From GCA-2731375 sp964631725 (GTDB lineage: Bacteria; Pseudomonadota; Alphaproteobacteria; GCA-2731375): a stretch of 64,000 nucleotides of DNA. Each line of letters begins with the position of its first letter. The first letter of the stretch is position 1. Position numbers and translations under genes: made by a program. Under the pieces are notes generated by a model. That model had not been told where the DNA came from and searched no databases. It worked only from the letters and a program-made list of their open reading frames with translations. The DNA is taken from contig CAZVYX010000015.1 of the NCBI GenBank assembly GCA_964631725.1, positions 1 through 64,000 of the forward strand, in the 5' to 3' direction. Below are positions 8,217 to 16,897 of this stretch, in pieces.

Positions 8217-8993
8217 CTAGGCGGAAAGACTTTCCAATACGGCGCCGTCCGGCGCGAAACAGGTCGCTTGCAAAGGACCAGCCGAACTGCTGGCGGCATC
8301 AGCGTTGATGCCGTGGGGACCGGTTGCAAAGCCTTTGTGATCGGCATCGAAACCCCGGATGACATAGGCAAAATTCTCGAACGGCGCGCGCATGCCGTCG
8401 AAACCAGCGGCATTCCACCAGAAAGCGTCGTTCTGCTTCTCCAACGGCTTGTTCGGATCGATCCCGGCGCTGACGAACAGCAGTCTTCCATCCGAGGTCG
8501 GCGCGGCGGAGGCCAAGCTGTGGAGGAATTCGTAGTGACCGGCATGGCTTTGAAAGTTTTCCCGCAGTTCCGTGGTCCAGCGGGTGGTCACGACCACGCC
8601 GGAACGAAATTTCGCCGATGCCTCCGCCGGATCACCGCCATAGTCCCGCAAGGTGGCCTCGACCCCATGCGCCATCATCCATTGAAAGGTCTCGATCGGC
8701 CGCATCGCCCACTGGATTTCCAGCAGCTTGACCCACATTTCCTCCTGCGCGCCGCGCAGATGCGCCACCTGGACGCCGGCCGCTGACCCCAGGTCACTTC
8801 GAAAGCGCAACAGCTCGTCCATGGTTTCGGCGACGGCGGGGCCATGGCCCATGTAGTTGCCCAGATAAACCAGGCAGTCGCCGGGGCGCAGACGCTCCCG
8901 CAACCTACCGTGCAGGGCGCCCAGGGCCTCCGCCTGTCCCAGAACGGAAGGAACGGCCCAAATACGGTCGGTGACATTCAAGGTGATAAGCAT
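8217..8993 (-). CDS. Catalytically dead PPP-type metallophosphatase fold (pseudo-phosphatase)
   Basis: A 258-residue protein that follows the PPP/bis(5'-nucleosyl)-tetraphosphatase motif order but lacks the metal ligands. GDxHG has become PSVLG (15-19), GDxxDRG has become GNYMGHG (45-51), GNHE has become GAQE (81-84), the HAG histidine has become SAG (175-177), and the GH of the last motif has become GF (214-215). Surrounding scaffold residues are well kept (YLGNYMGHGP, FVSAGIDPNKPLEKQ, FWW). The reading frame is intact, so this is a maintained protein rather than a decaying gene. Binding of a nucleotide, peptide or phosphoprotein without hydrolysis is possible; the function is unknown. It is divergent from dapB (114 bases between starts) and converges on the SDR gene. 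Confidence 0.7.
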   Translation of the reverse strand: MLITLNVTDRIWAVPSVLGQAEALGALHGRLRERLRPGDCLVYLGNYMGHGPAVAETMDELLRFRSDLGSAAGVQVAHLRGAQEEMWVKLLEIQWAMRPIETFQWMMAHGVEATLRDYGGDPAEASAKFRSGVVVTTRWTTELRENFQSHAGHYEFLHSLASAAPTSDGRLLFVSAGIDPNKPLEKQNDAFWWNAAGFDGMRAPFENFAYVIRGFDADHKGFATGPHGINADAASSSAGPLQATCFAPDGAVLESLSA

Positions 8994-9071
8994 GGCAATG
9001 ATCTATCCGCGAAGCCGATCTCTACCTTATATGGCCTCGATACGAGATATCCAGCCCATCGGCGAACACAA

Positions 9072-9080
9072 TGGTATAAA
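9072..9080 (+). promoter_or_regulatory. Candidate extended -10 promoter of dapB
   Basis: TGGTATAAA has the TG-N-TATAAA form of an extended -10 element; no good -35 box is seen 16-18 bases upstream. Transcription would start near 9087, about 20 bases before the dapB ATG, leaving room for the ribosome site GGGGAGGATGG at about 9094-9104. Confidence 0.4.
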
Positions 9081-9107
9081 ATCGACTGAAAACGGGGAGG
9101 ATGGAAA

Positions 9108-9914
9108 ATGACGGACTTGCAATTGGGCGTGGTCGGCTGTGCCGGGCGCATGGGTATCAACCTGCTGCGGCAAATCGCGGCCACGGAAGGCTGCGCCATC
9201 GTCGGTGGTTCCGAGCGGCCGGGGCACGATGATCTGGGGCGTGATCTGGGCGAACTGGCCGGTCTTGGCGAACTGGGCCTGGCGGTCGAAGCTGATCCGA
9301 AGCCGATGTTCGAACGGGCCGCCGTGGTGCTGGATTTCACCGTGCCCGCCGCCAGCGTGGCCCATGCCGCCCTGGCCGTGGAGACCAAGACCAACCTGGT
9401 TATCGGCACTACGGGCATGACGGCTGATGACGATGCGGCGGTCAACAAAGCAGCCGAAACGATCGCCATCATGCGGGAAGGCAACATGAGCCTGGGCGTC
9501 AACGTGCTGGCCCTGGTGGCGAAACAAGTGGCGAGCCTGCTGGATGATGATTTCGATATCGAGGTGGTGGAAATGCATCACCGCTACAAGGTCGATGCGC
9601 CATCGGGCACGGCGCTGCTGTTGGGGCGTGCGGCGGCGGCGGGCCGAGGCGTGGACCACGACACGGTTGCCACCGGCGGCCGTCACGGCATCACCGGAGA
9701 GCGGGACCGCGGCGCGATCGGCTACGCCGCCCTGCGCGGCGGCAACGTGGCCGGCGAACATTCGGTCATCTTCGCGGCAGATGACGAGCGCGTGGAACTG
9801 AGCCACAAGGCGACGGACCGGGCGATATTTGCCCGTGGCGGCGTGCGCGCCGCCCGCTGGCTGGCCGACAAGGAAAGCGGCCTATACGGCATGGCCGATG
9901 TTCTCGGACTCTAG
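9108..9914 (+). CDS. dapB: 4-hydroxy-tetrahydrodipicolinate reductase
   Basis: A 268-residue NAD(P)H-dependent reductase of the diaminopimelate/lysine pathway, making tetrahydrodipicolinate for lysine and peptidoglycan. The dinucleotide motif VVGCAGRMG is at the N terminus. The signature EMHHRYKVDAPSGTAL carries the catalytic His pair and Lys. GTTGM and the C-terminal GLYGMADVLGL are also typical. Length is normal. A strong ribosome site (GGGGAGGA) precedes ATG 9108. The gene stands alone and is followed by a 25-base-pair hairpin. Confidence 0.97.
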   Translation: MTDLQLGVVGCAGRMGINLLRQIAATEGCAIVGGSERPGHDDLGRDLGELAGLGELGLAVEADPKPMFERAAVVLDFTVPAASVAHAALAVETKTNLVIGTTGMTADDDAAVNKAAETIAIMREGNMSLGVNVLALVAKQVASLLDDDFDIEVVEMHHRYKVDAPSGTALLLGRAAAAGRGVDHDTVATGGRHGITGERDRGAIGYAALRGGNVAGEHSVIFAADDERVELSHKATDRAIFARGGVRAARWLADKESGLYGMADVLGL

Positions 9915-9947
9915 CGTGGTTTCGACTATCGTCGAATTACCCGGCCG

Positions 9948-10012
9948 GCCCGCTCCCCCGCCCGGCCACCCACGGGATCATGCTCAATGGGTGGCCGGGC
10001 GGGGGAGCGGGC
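9948..10012. terminator. 25-bp perfect inverted repeat between dapB and the DUF2244 gene
   Basis: Positions 9948-9972 are perfectly complementary to 9988-10012, with a 15-base loop. The stem is about 90% G/C. It lies between two convergent genes, so it can act as a two-way transcription stop. There is no T tract on either side, so it is not a textbook intrinsic terminator; it could also be a repeat element or protein-binding palindrome. Confidence 0.6.
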
Positions 10013-10041
10013 GGTTCAGCCGTAATCGGAAACACTCTAGC

Positions 10042-10569
10042 CTAGTGAAGAGCCAAACGGCTGAGGGCGAGGCTAAGCGCATCCGCGAAGGAGCGCCGCT
10101 CGCCGGGTGCAAGGAAACGGCCCAGACGGACGCGTTGCCCGTGAGACGAGACGACGACACTGCCCTGCCCTTCCATCACAGTGGGATCGTCCACGATATC
10201 GACCGGGTCGGGGTCATCGACTTCCAGGCGCACCTTCGCCCAGTAGGGCTGAAACGACCAATGCCGCCGCCGCCCATTGGGCTGAACCCGGTCGATAGCC
10301 AACTCCGCCTGCGACAGTTTCACCGTCTCCCGCAGGCGGCCGGAACGGTAGCTAAGCCGGAATGCCAGATAGATCGCGGCCACGTCCAGACCCAAAAATC
10401 CCACCACCGGCCAGGCGCCTTGCAGAAAAAATCCCAACCCGACCGTCAGGCAGACAAGTCCAACGCCAAGCATCAGGATGCGGAACCCTTTCGGGCTCAG
10501 GCTGCGGTTTGGCCGCAGTTCGGCATTGAACAGCAGCGCCGGCTCCCCCTGCAGTCTCTCAGTCCCCAT
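10042..10569 (-). CDS. DUF2244 domain-containing membrane protein
   Basis: A 175-residue protein of the DUF2244 family. Two hydrophobic segments (about 32-52 and 56-72) sit near the N terminus, followed by a soluble beta-rich part with RVQPNGRRRHWSFQPYWAKV and GRFLAPGERRSFADAL, both typical of the family. Function is unknown. It is divergent from nth with 17 bases between the ATGs; a DUF2244/nth pairing is commonly seen in alphaproteobacteria. ATG 10569 is preferred over the TTG two codons earlier. Confidence 0.82.
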   Translation of the reverse strand: MGTERLQGEPALLFNAELRPNRSLSPKGFRILMLGVGLVCLTVGLGFFLQGAWPVVGFLGLDVAAIYLAFRLSYRSGRLRETVKLSQAELAIDRVQPNGRRRHWSFQPYWAKVRLEVDDPDPVDIVDDPTVMEGQGSVVVSSHGQRVRLGRFLAPGERRSFADALSLALSRLALH

Positions 10570-10586
10570 AGCCAACAGTGTAGCCC

Positions 10587-11222
10587 ATGAAAAAGGCAGA
10601 TATCGAGACCTTCTTTGCCCGCCTGCAGGCCGCCGACCCGGAGCCGAAGGGCGAATTGAACTATCGTAATAACTATACCCTGCTGGTCGCCGTGGTGCTG
10701 TCGGCCCAGGCCACCGACGTGGGCGTCAACAAGGCAACAAAACCGCTGTTCGAGAAGGTCGACAATCCCGCTGCCATGGTCGCTCTGGGCGAGGCCAAAT
10801 TGAAGCAGTACATCCGCACCATCGGGCTGTTCAATACCAAGGCCAAGAATGTCATCGCCTTGAGCCGGCGCCTGCTGGACGATTTCGAGGGCAAGGTGCC
10901 CGAAAGCCGCGAAGCGCTGGAAAGCCTGCCCGGCGTAGGCCGCAAAACCGCCAATGTGATTTGCAACATCGCCTTTGGCCAGCCCACCATCGCCGTGGAC
11001 ACGCATCTGTTCCGCCTGGGCAACCGTACCGGCCTGGCGCCGGGCAAGACCCCGCTGGAGGTGGAGCGCAAGCTGGAAAAGCGGGTGCCGAAAGCCTACC
11101 TGCAGCATGCCCACCATTGGCTGATCCTGCATGGCCGTTATGTCTGCAAGGCGCGCAAGCCCAACTGCCCCGACTGCATTGTCAGGGATGTCTGCGGTTA
11201 CAAGGGCAAAACCACGGCCTAA
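10587..11222 (+). CDS. nth: Endonuclease III
   Basis: A 211-residue base-excision repair DNA glycosylase/AP lyase for oxidised pyrimidines. The helix-hairpin-helix LPGVGRKTANVI carries the catalytic lysine and AVDTHLFRL the catalytic aspartate. The C terminus has the four-cysteine 4Fe-4S loop C-X6-C-X2-C-X5-C (in CKARKPNCPDCIVRDVC). The length is standard. It converges on the racemase gene, overlapping by 4 bases. Confidence 0.97.
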   Translation: MKKADIETFFARLQAADPEPKGELNYRNNYTLLVAVVLSAQATDVGVNKATKPLFEKVDNPAAMVALGEAKLKQYIRTIGLFNTKAKNVIALSRRLLDDFEGKVPESREALESLPGVGRKTANVICNIAFGQPTIAVDTHLFRLGNRTGLAPGKTPLEVERKLEKRVPKAYLQHAHHWLILHGRYVCKARKPNCPDCIVRDVCGYKGKTTA

Positions 11223-12418
11223 CCCGCGATATCGCGCTGCAGGATCGCCACCGGTGCGTTCCCACGGTAGTAGATCCGCGGAATGAACGGGCTCAGATGA
11301 TTCAGCAGGCTATAGGGCATCCAACCGGCTGTTTGCGAAACCCCGGCAACATCGTTCTCACCCTCGCGGCTATAGACTTCAACCACATCGCCTTCCCGAA
11401 CGTTCAAATCTGTGGCATCGAAAAGATAGTGGTTGAGCGAGACCGAACCGATGCAGGATCGCATGACCCCATCGACGCGGATTTTGCCCTGATTGGAAAG
11501 TTCGCGCGGAACCGCGTCGTAGAACCCCACATGCAGTGTTCCAACCCGCATCCGCTGGGGCGCCGTGAAGCGGCCGAAATAGGTGACGGAATCGCCCGCC
11601 TCAATCCATTTCAGATGTTCGATGCGCACTTTGAAGCACAGCGCCTGCCGCAGCGGCAGGCCCGCCGCCCGGTCCTCATCCTCAAGATAAACCCCGAACA
11701 GCGACATCGCGGGACGCACCATGTCGAGCCATGCATCCGGGCGGTGAAAGATCCCGTGGCTGGCGGCGAGACTGCACAATCCGGGGTCGATGCCCTTTTC
11801 CGCCAGCCCGTCCATGATTGCCCGGAACCGCGCCAGAACATCCGCGTCCTGTTCCGGGTGCAACATGAAGGTGGAAAACATGCCGCGTATTTCCAAATGC
11901 GGCAGGGCCGCGATTTTCTCGATGAGCGCCACGGCCTCGCCATGGGGAACGCCAACCCGGCGCAATCCGGTATCGATCTTGATGAAGACGCCGGCCATTT
12001 TGCCAACCAACTCCGCCGCCCGGTTCAGCTTTTCCGCCGCCGCCAGGGTATAGACCACCTGGCTGATATCCTGTTCGACGATCCGTTGGTATTGCCCGTC
12101 CGTATACAGCGCATCCATATTCATGATGCCGCAGGGGATGCCGGCGCCTCTGATCGCCAACGCTTCGGCGGTGCGCGCCACCATGAACCAGTTGATGCCC
12201 TCCCCGGCCAAGGCTGCCACGACCGGCAGGAGGCCATGGCCATAGGCATCGTTCTTGACGACGGGCATGATCTCGACCCCAGGGCCGACGCGGTCACGAA
12301 TACTCGTCAAGTTGAAGGCAATATTGTCCAGGTCGACCTCGAACCAGGCGCCCAAAGCCGCCATCCGCGCCTCGATTTCCGCCGGTGCGGGCTGCCGCGA
12401 GAAATAACTGTCCGACAT
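11219..12418 (-). CDS. alr: Alanine racemase family protein, divergent, last gene of the gcv operon
   Basis: A 399-residue fold-type III PLP enzyme. Lys55 in VVKNDAYGHG should bind PLP and Tyr280 in SVTYFGRF matches the second catalytic base; Arg235 (MVRPAM) is also kept. Other conserved alanine racemase sites have changed: the usual ANSAGI is ASHGIF (219-224), GYADG is GFYDA (298-302), and VSMDQ is VSLNH (326-330). The substrate may thus not be alanine. The start follows the gcvPB stop by 7 bases on the same strand, so it should be expressed from the glycine-riboswitch operon. ATG 12418 is chosen; a longer reading would overlap gcvPB. D-alanine supply for the cell wall is the default guess; serine or another small amino acid is possible. 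Confidence 0.8.
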   Translation of the reverse strand: MSDSYFSRQPAPAEIEARMAALGAWFEVDLDNIAFNLTSIRDRVGPGVEIMPVVKNDAYGHGLLPVVAALAGEGINWFMVARTAEALAIRGAGIPCGIMNMDALYTDGQYQRIVEQDISQVVYTLAAAEKLNRAAELVGKMAGVFIKIDTGLRRVGVPHGEAVALIEKIAALPHLEIRGMFSTFMLHPEQDADVLARFRAIMDGLAEKGIDPGLCSLAASHGIFHRPDAWLDMVRPAMSLFGVYLEDEDRAAGLPLRQALCFKVRIEHLKWIEAGDSVTYFGRFTAPQRMRVGTLHVGFYDAVPRELSNQGKIRVDGVMRSCIGSVSLNHYLFDATDLNVREGDVVEVYSREGENDVAGVSQTAGWMPYSLLNHLSPFIPRIYYRGNAPVAILQRDIAG

Positions 12419-12425
12419 GCGCCGC

Positions 12426-13949
12426 CTACTCGGCCGCCTCCGCCACGTCCGGCTGCCAGCGCAGCACGGGCTTACGCGCCGCCTGGGTTTCATCCAGGCG
12501 GCGATAAGGTGCCAAATAGGGCGCGCCGGCAAAATACTCCGCATCACCGGCCAAGGCCCGTTCCGCCAAATGGCGCATGGAGCCGATGAACTGATCCAGG
12601 CTGTCCTTGGATTCGGATTCGGTTGGCTCCATCAACATCGCGCCCGAGACCACCAGCGGAAAATACATGGTCATGGGATGGAAACCCTCATCGATCATCG
12701 CCTTGGCGAAATCCAGCGTCGAGACACCGGTGTCCTTCAGGAAGCCGTCATCGAACAAAGCCTCGTGCATGCAGGGGCCGGGGAACGAGAGCGAAAACAG
12801 ATCCTGCAGCCGGGCCAGAATGTAGTTGGCGTTCAGCACCGCATCTTCCGAGGCCTGACGCAGGCCGTCGCCGCCATGGCTGAGGATATAGGCCAGGGCA
12901 CGGACGAACATGCCCATCTGGCCGTGAAATCCCTTTAACCGGCCGAAACTGGCCGCCGTGCCCAGATCCTCCGACTTCTGCTCCGCCAGCGTCAGGCCGT
13001 CGGCGCCGCGCATCACCATGGGCAGGGGCGCATACGGCGCCAGTGCCTCGGCCAGGACCACGGGTCCGCTGCCGGGACCGCCGCCACCATGGGGGGTGGA
13101 GAAGGTCTTGTGCAGGTTCAGATGCATGCAATCAATGCCCAAATCGCCGGGCCGCACCTTGCCGACGATGGCGTTGAAATTGGCGCCGTCGCAGTAGAAA
13201 TAGGCGCCAATGCCATGTACCGCCTCGGCGATCTCGATGATCTGGTTTTCGAACAGACCACAGGTATTGGGATTGGTCAGCATGATGGCGGCCACGTTGG
13301 GGGCCAGTTTTTCCTTCAGGGCCGCTACATCGACCCGGCCCCGGTCATCGGCCGGGATCTGTTCGATGCGATAGCCGCAGATCGCCGCCGTGGCCGGATT
13401 GGTGCCGTGGGCCGAGGTCGGCACCAGCACCACTTCGCGGGCATCGCCCTTGGCCTCCAACGCGGCCCGGATGGCCATCAGGCCACAAAGCTCACCATGG
13501 GCGCCGGCGGCCGGTGACATGGCGACCGCCGGCATGCCGGTCAGGTCGATCAGCCATTTGGCCAAGGTGTCGATCAACTCCAGGGCGCCCTGGACGGTTT
13601 CCAAGGGTTGCAGCGGATGCAGATCGGCAAAGCCCGGCAGCCGCGCCATTTTCTCATTCAGGCGCGGATTATGCTTCATGGTGCAGGAGCCCAAGGGATA
13701 CAGCCCCGCATCGATGGCGAAATTGTTGCGCGACAGGCGGACGAAGTGGCGCACCACCTGGGGCTCGGAAAGGCCGGGCAGACCGATGGGCGCGCTACGC
13801 TCCAACCCGCCCAGTCGGTTCGGTACATCCGGGGCATCGGGCAGATCAACGCCACTGCGGCCCGGGCTGTCCAATTCGAAGATCAGCGGTTCCGCCAGAT
13901 CAAGGCCGCGATGGCCGCTATGGGTCTGAATGCTATCTGAAACGGCCAT
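12426..13949 (-). CDS. gcvPB: Glycine dehydrogenase (decarboxylating) subunit 2
   Basis: A 507-residue PLP-bearing half of the glycine cleavage P-protein, which decarboxylates glycine and loads aminomethyl onto the lipoyl arm of GcvH. The PLP lysine is in HLNLHKTFSTPHGGGGPGSG. SAHGTNPATA and MLTNPNTCGLFE are further P-protein signatures. Its start codon overlaps the gcvPA stop by one base (TAATG), implying translational coupling and equal amounts of the two subunits. Confidence 0.97.
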   Translation of the reverse strand: MAVSDSIQTHSGHRGLDLAEPLIFELDSPGRSGVDLPDAPDVPNRLGGLERSAPIGLPGLSEPQVVRHFVRLSRNNFAIDAGLYPLGSCTMKHNPRLNEKMARLPGFADLHPLQPLETVQGALELIDTLAKWLIDLTGMPAVAMSPAAGAHGELCGLMAIRAALEAKGDAREVVLVPTSAHGTNPATAAICGYRIEQIPADDRGRVDVAALKEKLAPNVAAIMLTNPNTCGLFENQIIEIAEAVHGIGAYFYCDGANFNAIVGKVRPGDLGIDCMHLNLHKTFSTPHGGGGPGSGPVVLAEALAPYAPLPMVMRGADGLTLAEQKSEDLGTAASFGRLKGFHGQMGMFVRALAYILSHGGDGLRQASEDAVLNANYILARLQDLFSLSFPGPCMHEALFDDGFLKDTGVSTLDFAKAMIDEGFHPMTMYFPLVVSGAMLMEPTESESKDSLDQFIGSMRHLAERALAGDAEYFAGAPYLAPYRRLDETQAARKPVLRWQPDVAEAAE

Positions 13950-15292
13950 TACAGCACCTCCCGCAGGGTATTGAGCAATGCCGCCACGTCCTCGTCCGTA
14001 TTGGTTTCCGTGGTCGCGACCAGCAGCAGGTCGGCCAGGCCCGGATCGTCGGGATATAGGCGGCCGACCGGCACGCCGGCCAAGATGCCACGGCCCACCA
14101 GTTCCTCCACCACCCCGGCCGCCGGCCTGGACAGGCGTACGGTGAATTCGTTGAAGAAGCTGTCGTTCAGCACCTCCACGCCATCAATGTCCGCCAAATG
14201 ATCGGCCAGGGCGGCGGCACGGCCATGGTTCACTTGCGCCAATTGGCGCAGGCCTGCTTCGCCCAACAAGGACAGATGGATACAAAAGGCCAGGGCGCAT
14301 AGGCCCGAATTGGTGCAGATATTGGAGGTCGCCTTCTCCCGCCGGATATGCTGTTCCCGCGTCGACAGGGTCAGGACATAGCCGCGCCGGCCCTCCTGAT
14401 CCACGGTCTCGCCGCACAGGCGGCCCGGCATTTGCCGCACGTATTTCTGCCGGGTCGCGAACAGGCCCAGATAGGGCCCGCCAAAGTTCAGGGCATTGCC
14501 AATGGACTGCCCCTCGGCCACCACGATGTCGGCGCCCATTTCGCCGGGCGAAGTCACCGCGCCCAGGGAAACCACCTCTGTCACCACGGCGACAAGCAGG
14601 GCACCTTTGTCATGGGTCGCATCCGCCAGGGCGCGCAGGTCCTGCAGACGGCCAAACAGATCCGGCGTCTGGATCACGACACAGGCGGTATCGCCATCGA
14701 TCAGTGCCGCCATGTCCTCCGTCCCGTCGGCAGCAACGGGGCGGGCATCGATATCAAACTGAATAAACTGGGTCGCGGTTTCCGTCGCCTCCCGGTAATG
14801 GGGGTGCAGGCCGCCGCAAAGGATGGCCTTGTTCCGCTTGGTCACCCGGTGCGCCATCAAGACCGCCTCGGCACAGGCGGAGGCGCCGTCGTACATGGAG
14901 GCATTGGCCACGTCCATGCCGGTCAGCATCGCCACCTGGGTCTGGAATTCGAACAGATACTGCAAGGTGCCCTGGCTGACTTCCGGTTGATAGGGTGTAT
15001 AGGCGGTCATGAATTCGGAACGTTGGATCAAATGATCAACCGCCGCCGGCACGTGATGGCGATAAGCGCCGGCGCCTAGAAACGATGCCGCCGCACCCAT
15101 TGGAAGATTGCGGCCGGCCATCGCCGTCAGGCTTTTCTCAACCGCCATTTCACCGGCATGGCCCGGCAGATCCGGGGCCTCGGGCAGCAGGGCCTCGGCC
15201 GGTACGTCGACAAACAGATCATCAATGGTCTTGGCGCCGACCGCCGCCAGCATGGCCTGGCGGTCGGCCGGCGTATGAGGCAGATAACGCAT
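13949..15292 (-). CDS. gcvPA: Glycine dehydrogenase (decarboxylating) subunit 1
   Basis: A 447-residue partner subunit of the split P-protein. It keeps the fold-type I aminotransferase-like core with LGAGAYRHHVPAA, TPYQPEVSQGTLQ and MYDGASACAEA but has no PLP lysine, as expected. The start ATG 15292 overlaps the gcvH stop by one base (TGATG); a TTG codon precedes it. The split arrangement is common in alphaproteobacteria and Gram-positives, in contrast to the fused GcvP of enterics. Confidence 0.97.
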   Translation of the reverse strand: MRYLPHTPADRQAMLAAVGAKTIDDLFVDVPAEALLPEAPDLPGHAGEMAVEKSLTAMAGRNLPMGAAASFLGAGAYRHHVPAAVDHLIQRSEFMTAYTPYQPEVSQGTLQYLFEFQTQVAMLTGMDVANASMYDGASACAEAVLMAHRVTKRNKAILCGGLHPHYREATETATQFIQFDIDARPVAADGTEDMAALIDGDTACVVIQTPDLFGRLQDLRALADATHDKGALLVAVVTEVVSLGAVTSPGEMGADIVVAEGQSIGNALNFGGPYLGLFATRQKYVRQMPGRLCGETVDQEGRRGYVLTLSTREQHIRREKATSNICTNSGLCALAFCIHLSLLGEAGLRQLAQVNHGRAAALADHLADIDGVEVLNDSFFNEFTVRLSRPAAGVVEELVGRGILAGVPVGRLYPDDPGLADLLLVATTETNTDEDVAALLNTLREVL

Positions 15293-15669
15293 CAACTCTG
15301 CCCCGCGACCAGGGCATCGTAGGCATCCTTGTCCATCAGATTTTCCAGCTCACCGGGGTTGCTCAATTTGATTTTGAAGAACCAGCCGTCGCCCATGGCG
15401 TCGGCATTCACCCTGGCGGGATCGTCAGTAAGCCCCTCATTGATTTCAGTGACCTCACCGCTGGCGGGCGCATACAGCTCGGATGCGGCCTTGACCGACT
15501 CGACCACCGCTATCTCGTCGTTCTGGGCAACCTCGCGGCCCACCTCCGGCAGTTCGATGTAGACAATATCGCCCAACTGCTCCTGGGCGAACTCGGTAAT
15601 ACCGCAGGTGCCGAGATCACCTTCAACCAGGATCCATTCATGGTCTTCGGAAAAATAAATTGCACTCAT
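15292..15669 (-). CDS. gcvH: Glycine cleavage system H protein
   Basis: A 125-residue lipoyl carrier that shuttles the aminomethyl group between P, T and L proteins. The lipoylated lysine lies in VVESVKAASELYAP. Length and the ending WFFKIKLSNPGELENLM are normal. An AAGGAGA ribosome site is well placed before ATG 15669. It lies 35 bases after gcvT and is coupled to gcvPA. No lipoyl synthase or dihydrolipoamide dehydrogenase gene lies in the window. Confidence 0.97.
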   Translation of the reverse strand: MSAIYFSEDHEWILVEGDLGTCGITEFAQEQLGDIVYIELPEVGREVAQNDEIAVVESVKAASELYAPASGEVTEINEGLTDDPARVNADAMGDGWFFKIKLSNPGELENLMDKDAYDALVAGQS

Positions 15670-15704
15670 GATTTGGTTCTCCTTATGAAATTAATTGCAC
15701 GCGC

Positions 15705-16838
15705 CTAGCCACGATGAAAGTTGGCGGGCACGAAAGGCATCTTAGCCACTTGGGCCGGCAAGGTTTTGCCACGCACCACCAGCCCGACCGGCGTACCGGC
15801 GGCGGCGTGACCGGCGGCGACATAGCCCATGGCCAGGGGACCGCCCAGGCTGGGCCCGAAGCCGCCGGACGTCACGGCGCCGATTTCCGTGCCGCCGGCG
15901 TCGACGACGGCCGTACCCTCGCGGGCCGGCGCGCGGCCCTCGGGCAGGATGCCAACACGTTTACGGGCCGGCCCGTCGCGCAACTGGGTCTGGATGATTT
16001 CTGCCCCTGGAAAACCGCCTTCCTGACGGCGGCGCTTTTGGATGGACCAGTTCAGGCCGGCCTCTATCGGCGTCGTCATGGGATCGATATCATGGCCATG
16101 CAGGCACAGGCCGGCTTCCAGGCGCAGGCTGTCACGGGCGCCGAGACCAATGGCTTCCACTTCATCCTGCTCCAGCAACAGCCGGGCCAATTCCTCGGCC
16201 CGCCCGCCCGGCAGGGATATCTCAAAACCATCCTCGCCGGTATAGCCGGAGCGGGTGACATAACAATCAATGCCGCCAACGGCGAGGGCCTTCGCGGTCA
16301 TGAAGATCATTGATGCCGTATCAGGCGCCAGGCGGGCCATCACGGCCGCGGCGCCAGGGCCCTGCAATGCCAGTAAGGCATCCTCCGTCCGGTGTTCCAC
16401 CCCGATGCCGTCAGGCAGGGCCGACCGCATATGGGCCAGATCGCCATCCTTGTTGGCGCCGTTGACCACCAGATACAGATAATCGCCGGCGTTGGTCACC
16501 ATCAGATCGTCGATGATGCCGCCTTGGTCGTTGGTCAACTGGCTATAGCGCATCGCGCCCGGCGCTAACGAGACGATATCCGCCGGCAGCAGGCTTTCCA
16601 GGGCCTCGGCCCGGCCGGCGCCGGACAAGCGTACCTGCCCCATGTGCGAGACATCGAACAGACCGGCGGCGGTACGGGTATGTTTATGCTCGCCCAGCAC
16701 ACCAAGGGGGAAATTCACCGCCATCTCATAGCCGGCAAAGGGCACCATCTTGCCGCCCAGCGACACCAGCAGGTCATGCAATGGAGTCTTTCGGGGCGTC
16801 GTCTTCAATGCTTTATCAGTGACGGGCGGATTATTCAT
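15705..16838 (-). CDS. gcvT: Aminomethyltransferase (glycine cleavage T protein)
   Basis: A 377-residue tetrahydrofolate-dependent enzyme that releases ammonia and makes 5,10-methylene-THF. Signatures: GGKMVPFAGYEMAV, GLFDVSHMGQ, RSGYTGEDGFEI and the C-terminal GGFGPSLG. ATG 16838 is chosen because GGAGG lies 5 bases before it; the frame remains open through part of the riboswitch upstream, but that is leader RNA. It is the first gene of the operon. Confidence 0.96.
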   Translation of the reverse strand: MNNPPVTDKALKTTPRKTPLHDLLVSLGGKMVPFAGYEMAVNFPLGVLGEHKHTRTAAGLFDVSHMGQVRLSGAGRAEALESLLPADIVSLAPGAMRYSQLTNDQGGIIDDLMVTNAGDYLYLVVNGANKDGDLAHMRSALPDGIGVEHRTEDALLALQGPGAAAVMARLAPDTASMIFMTAKALAVGGIDCYVTRSGYTGEDGFEISLPGGRAEELARLLLEQDEVEAIGLGARDSLRLEAGLCLHGHDIDPMTTPIEAGLNWSIQKRRRQEGGFPGAEIIQTQLRDGPARKRVGILPEGRAPAREGTAVVDAGGTEIGAVTSGGFGPSLGGPLAMGYVAAGHAAAGTPVGLVVRGKTLPAQVAKMPFVPANFHRG

Positions 16839-16897
16839 CCGGTCCTCCAACAGTCTTCGGCGCGGCATCCACGATCTGGTCGATCGTCGATTCCACC

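Noticed and set aside
11219..12589. 542-codon plus-strand frame opposite the racemase and overlapping nth
   Set aside because: It overlaps two well-supported genes and has no family features; codon bias follows the minus-strand gene.
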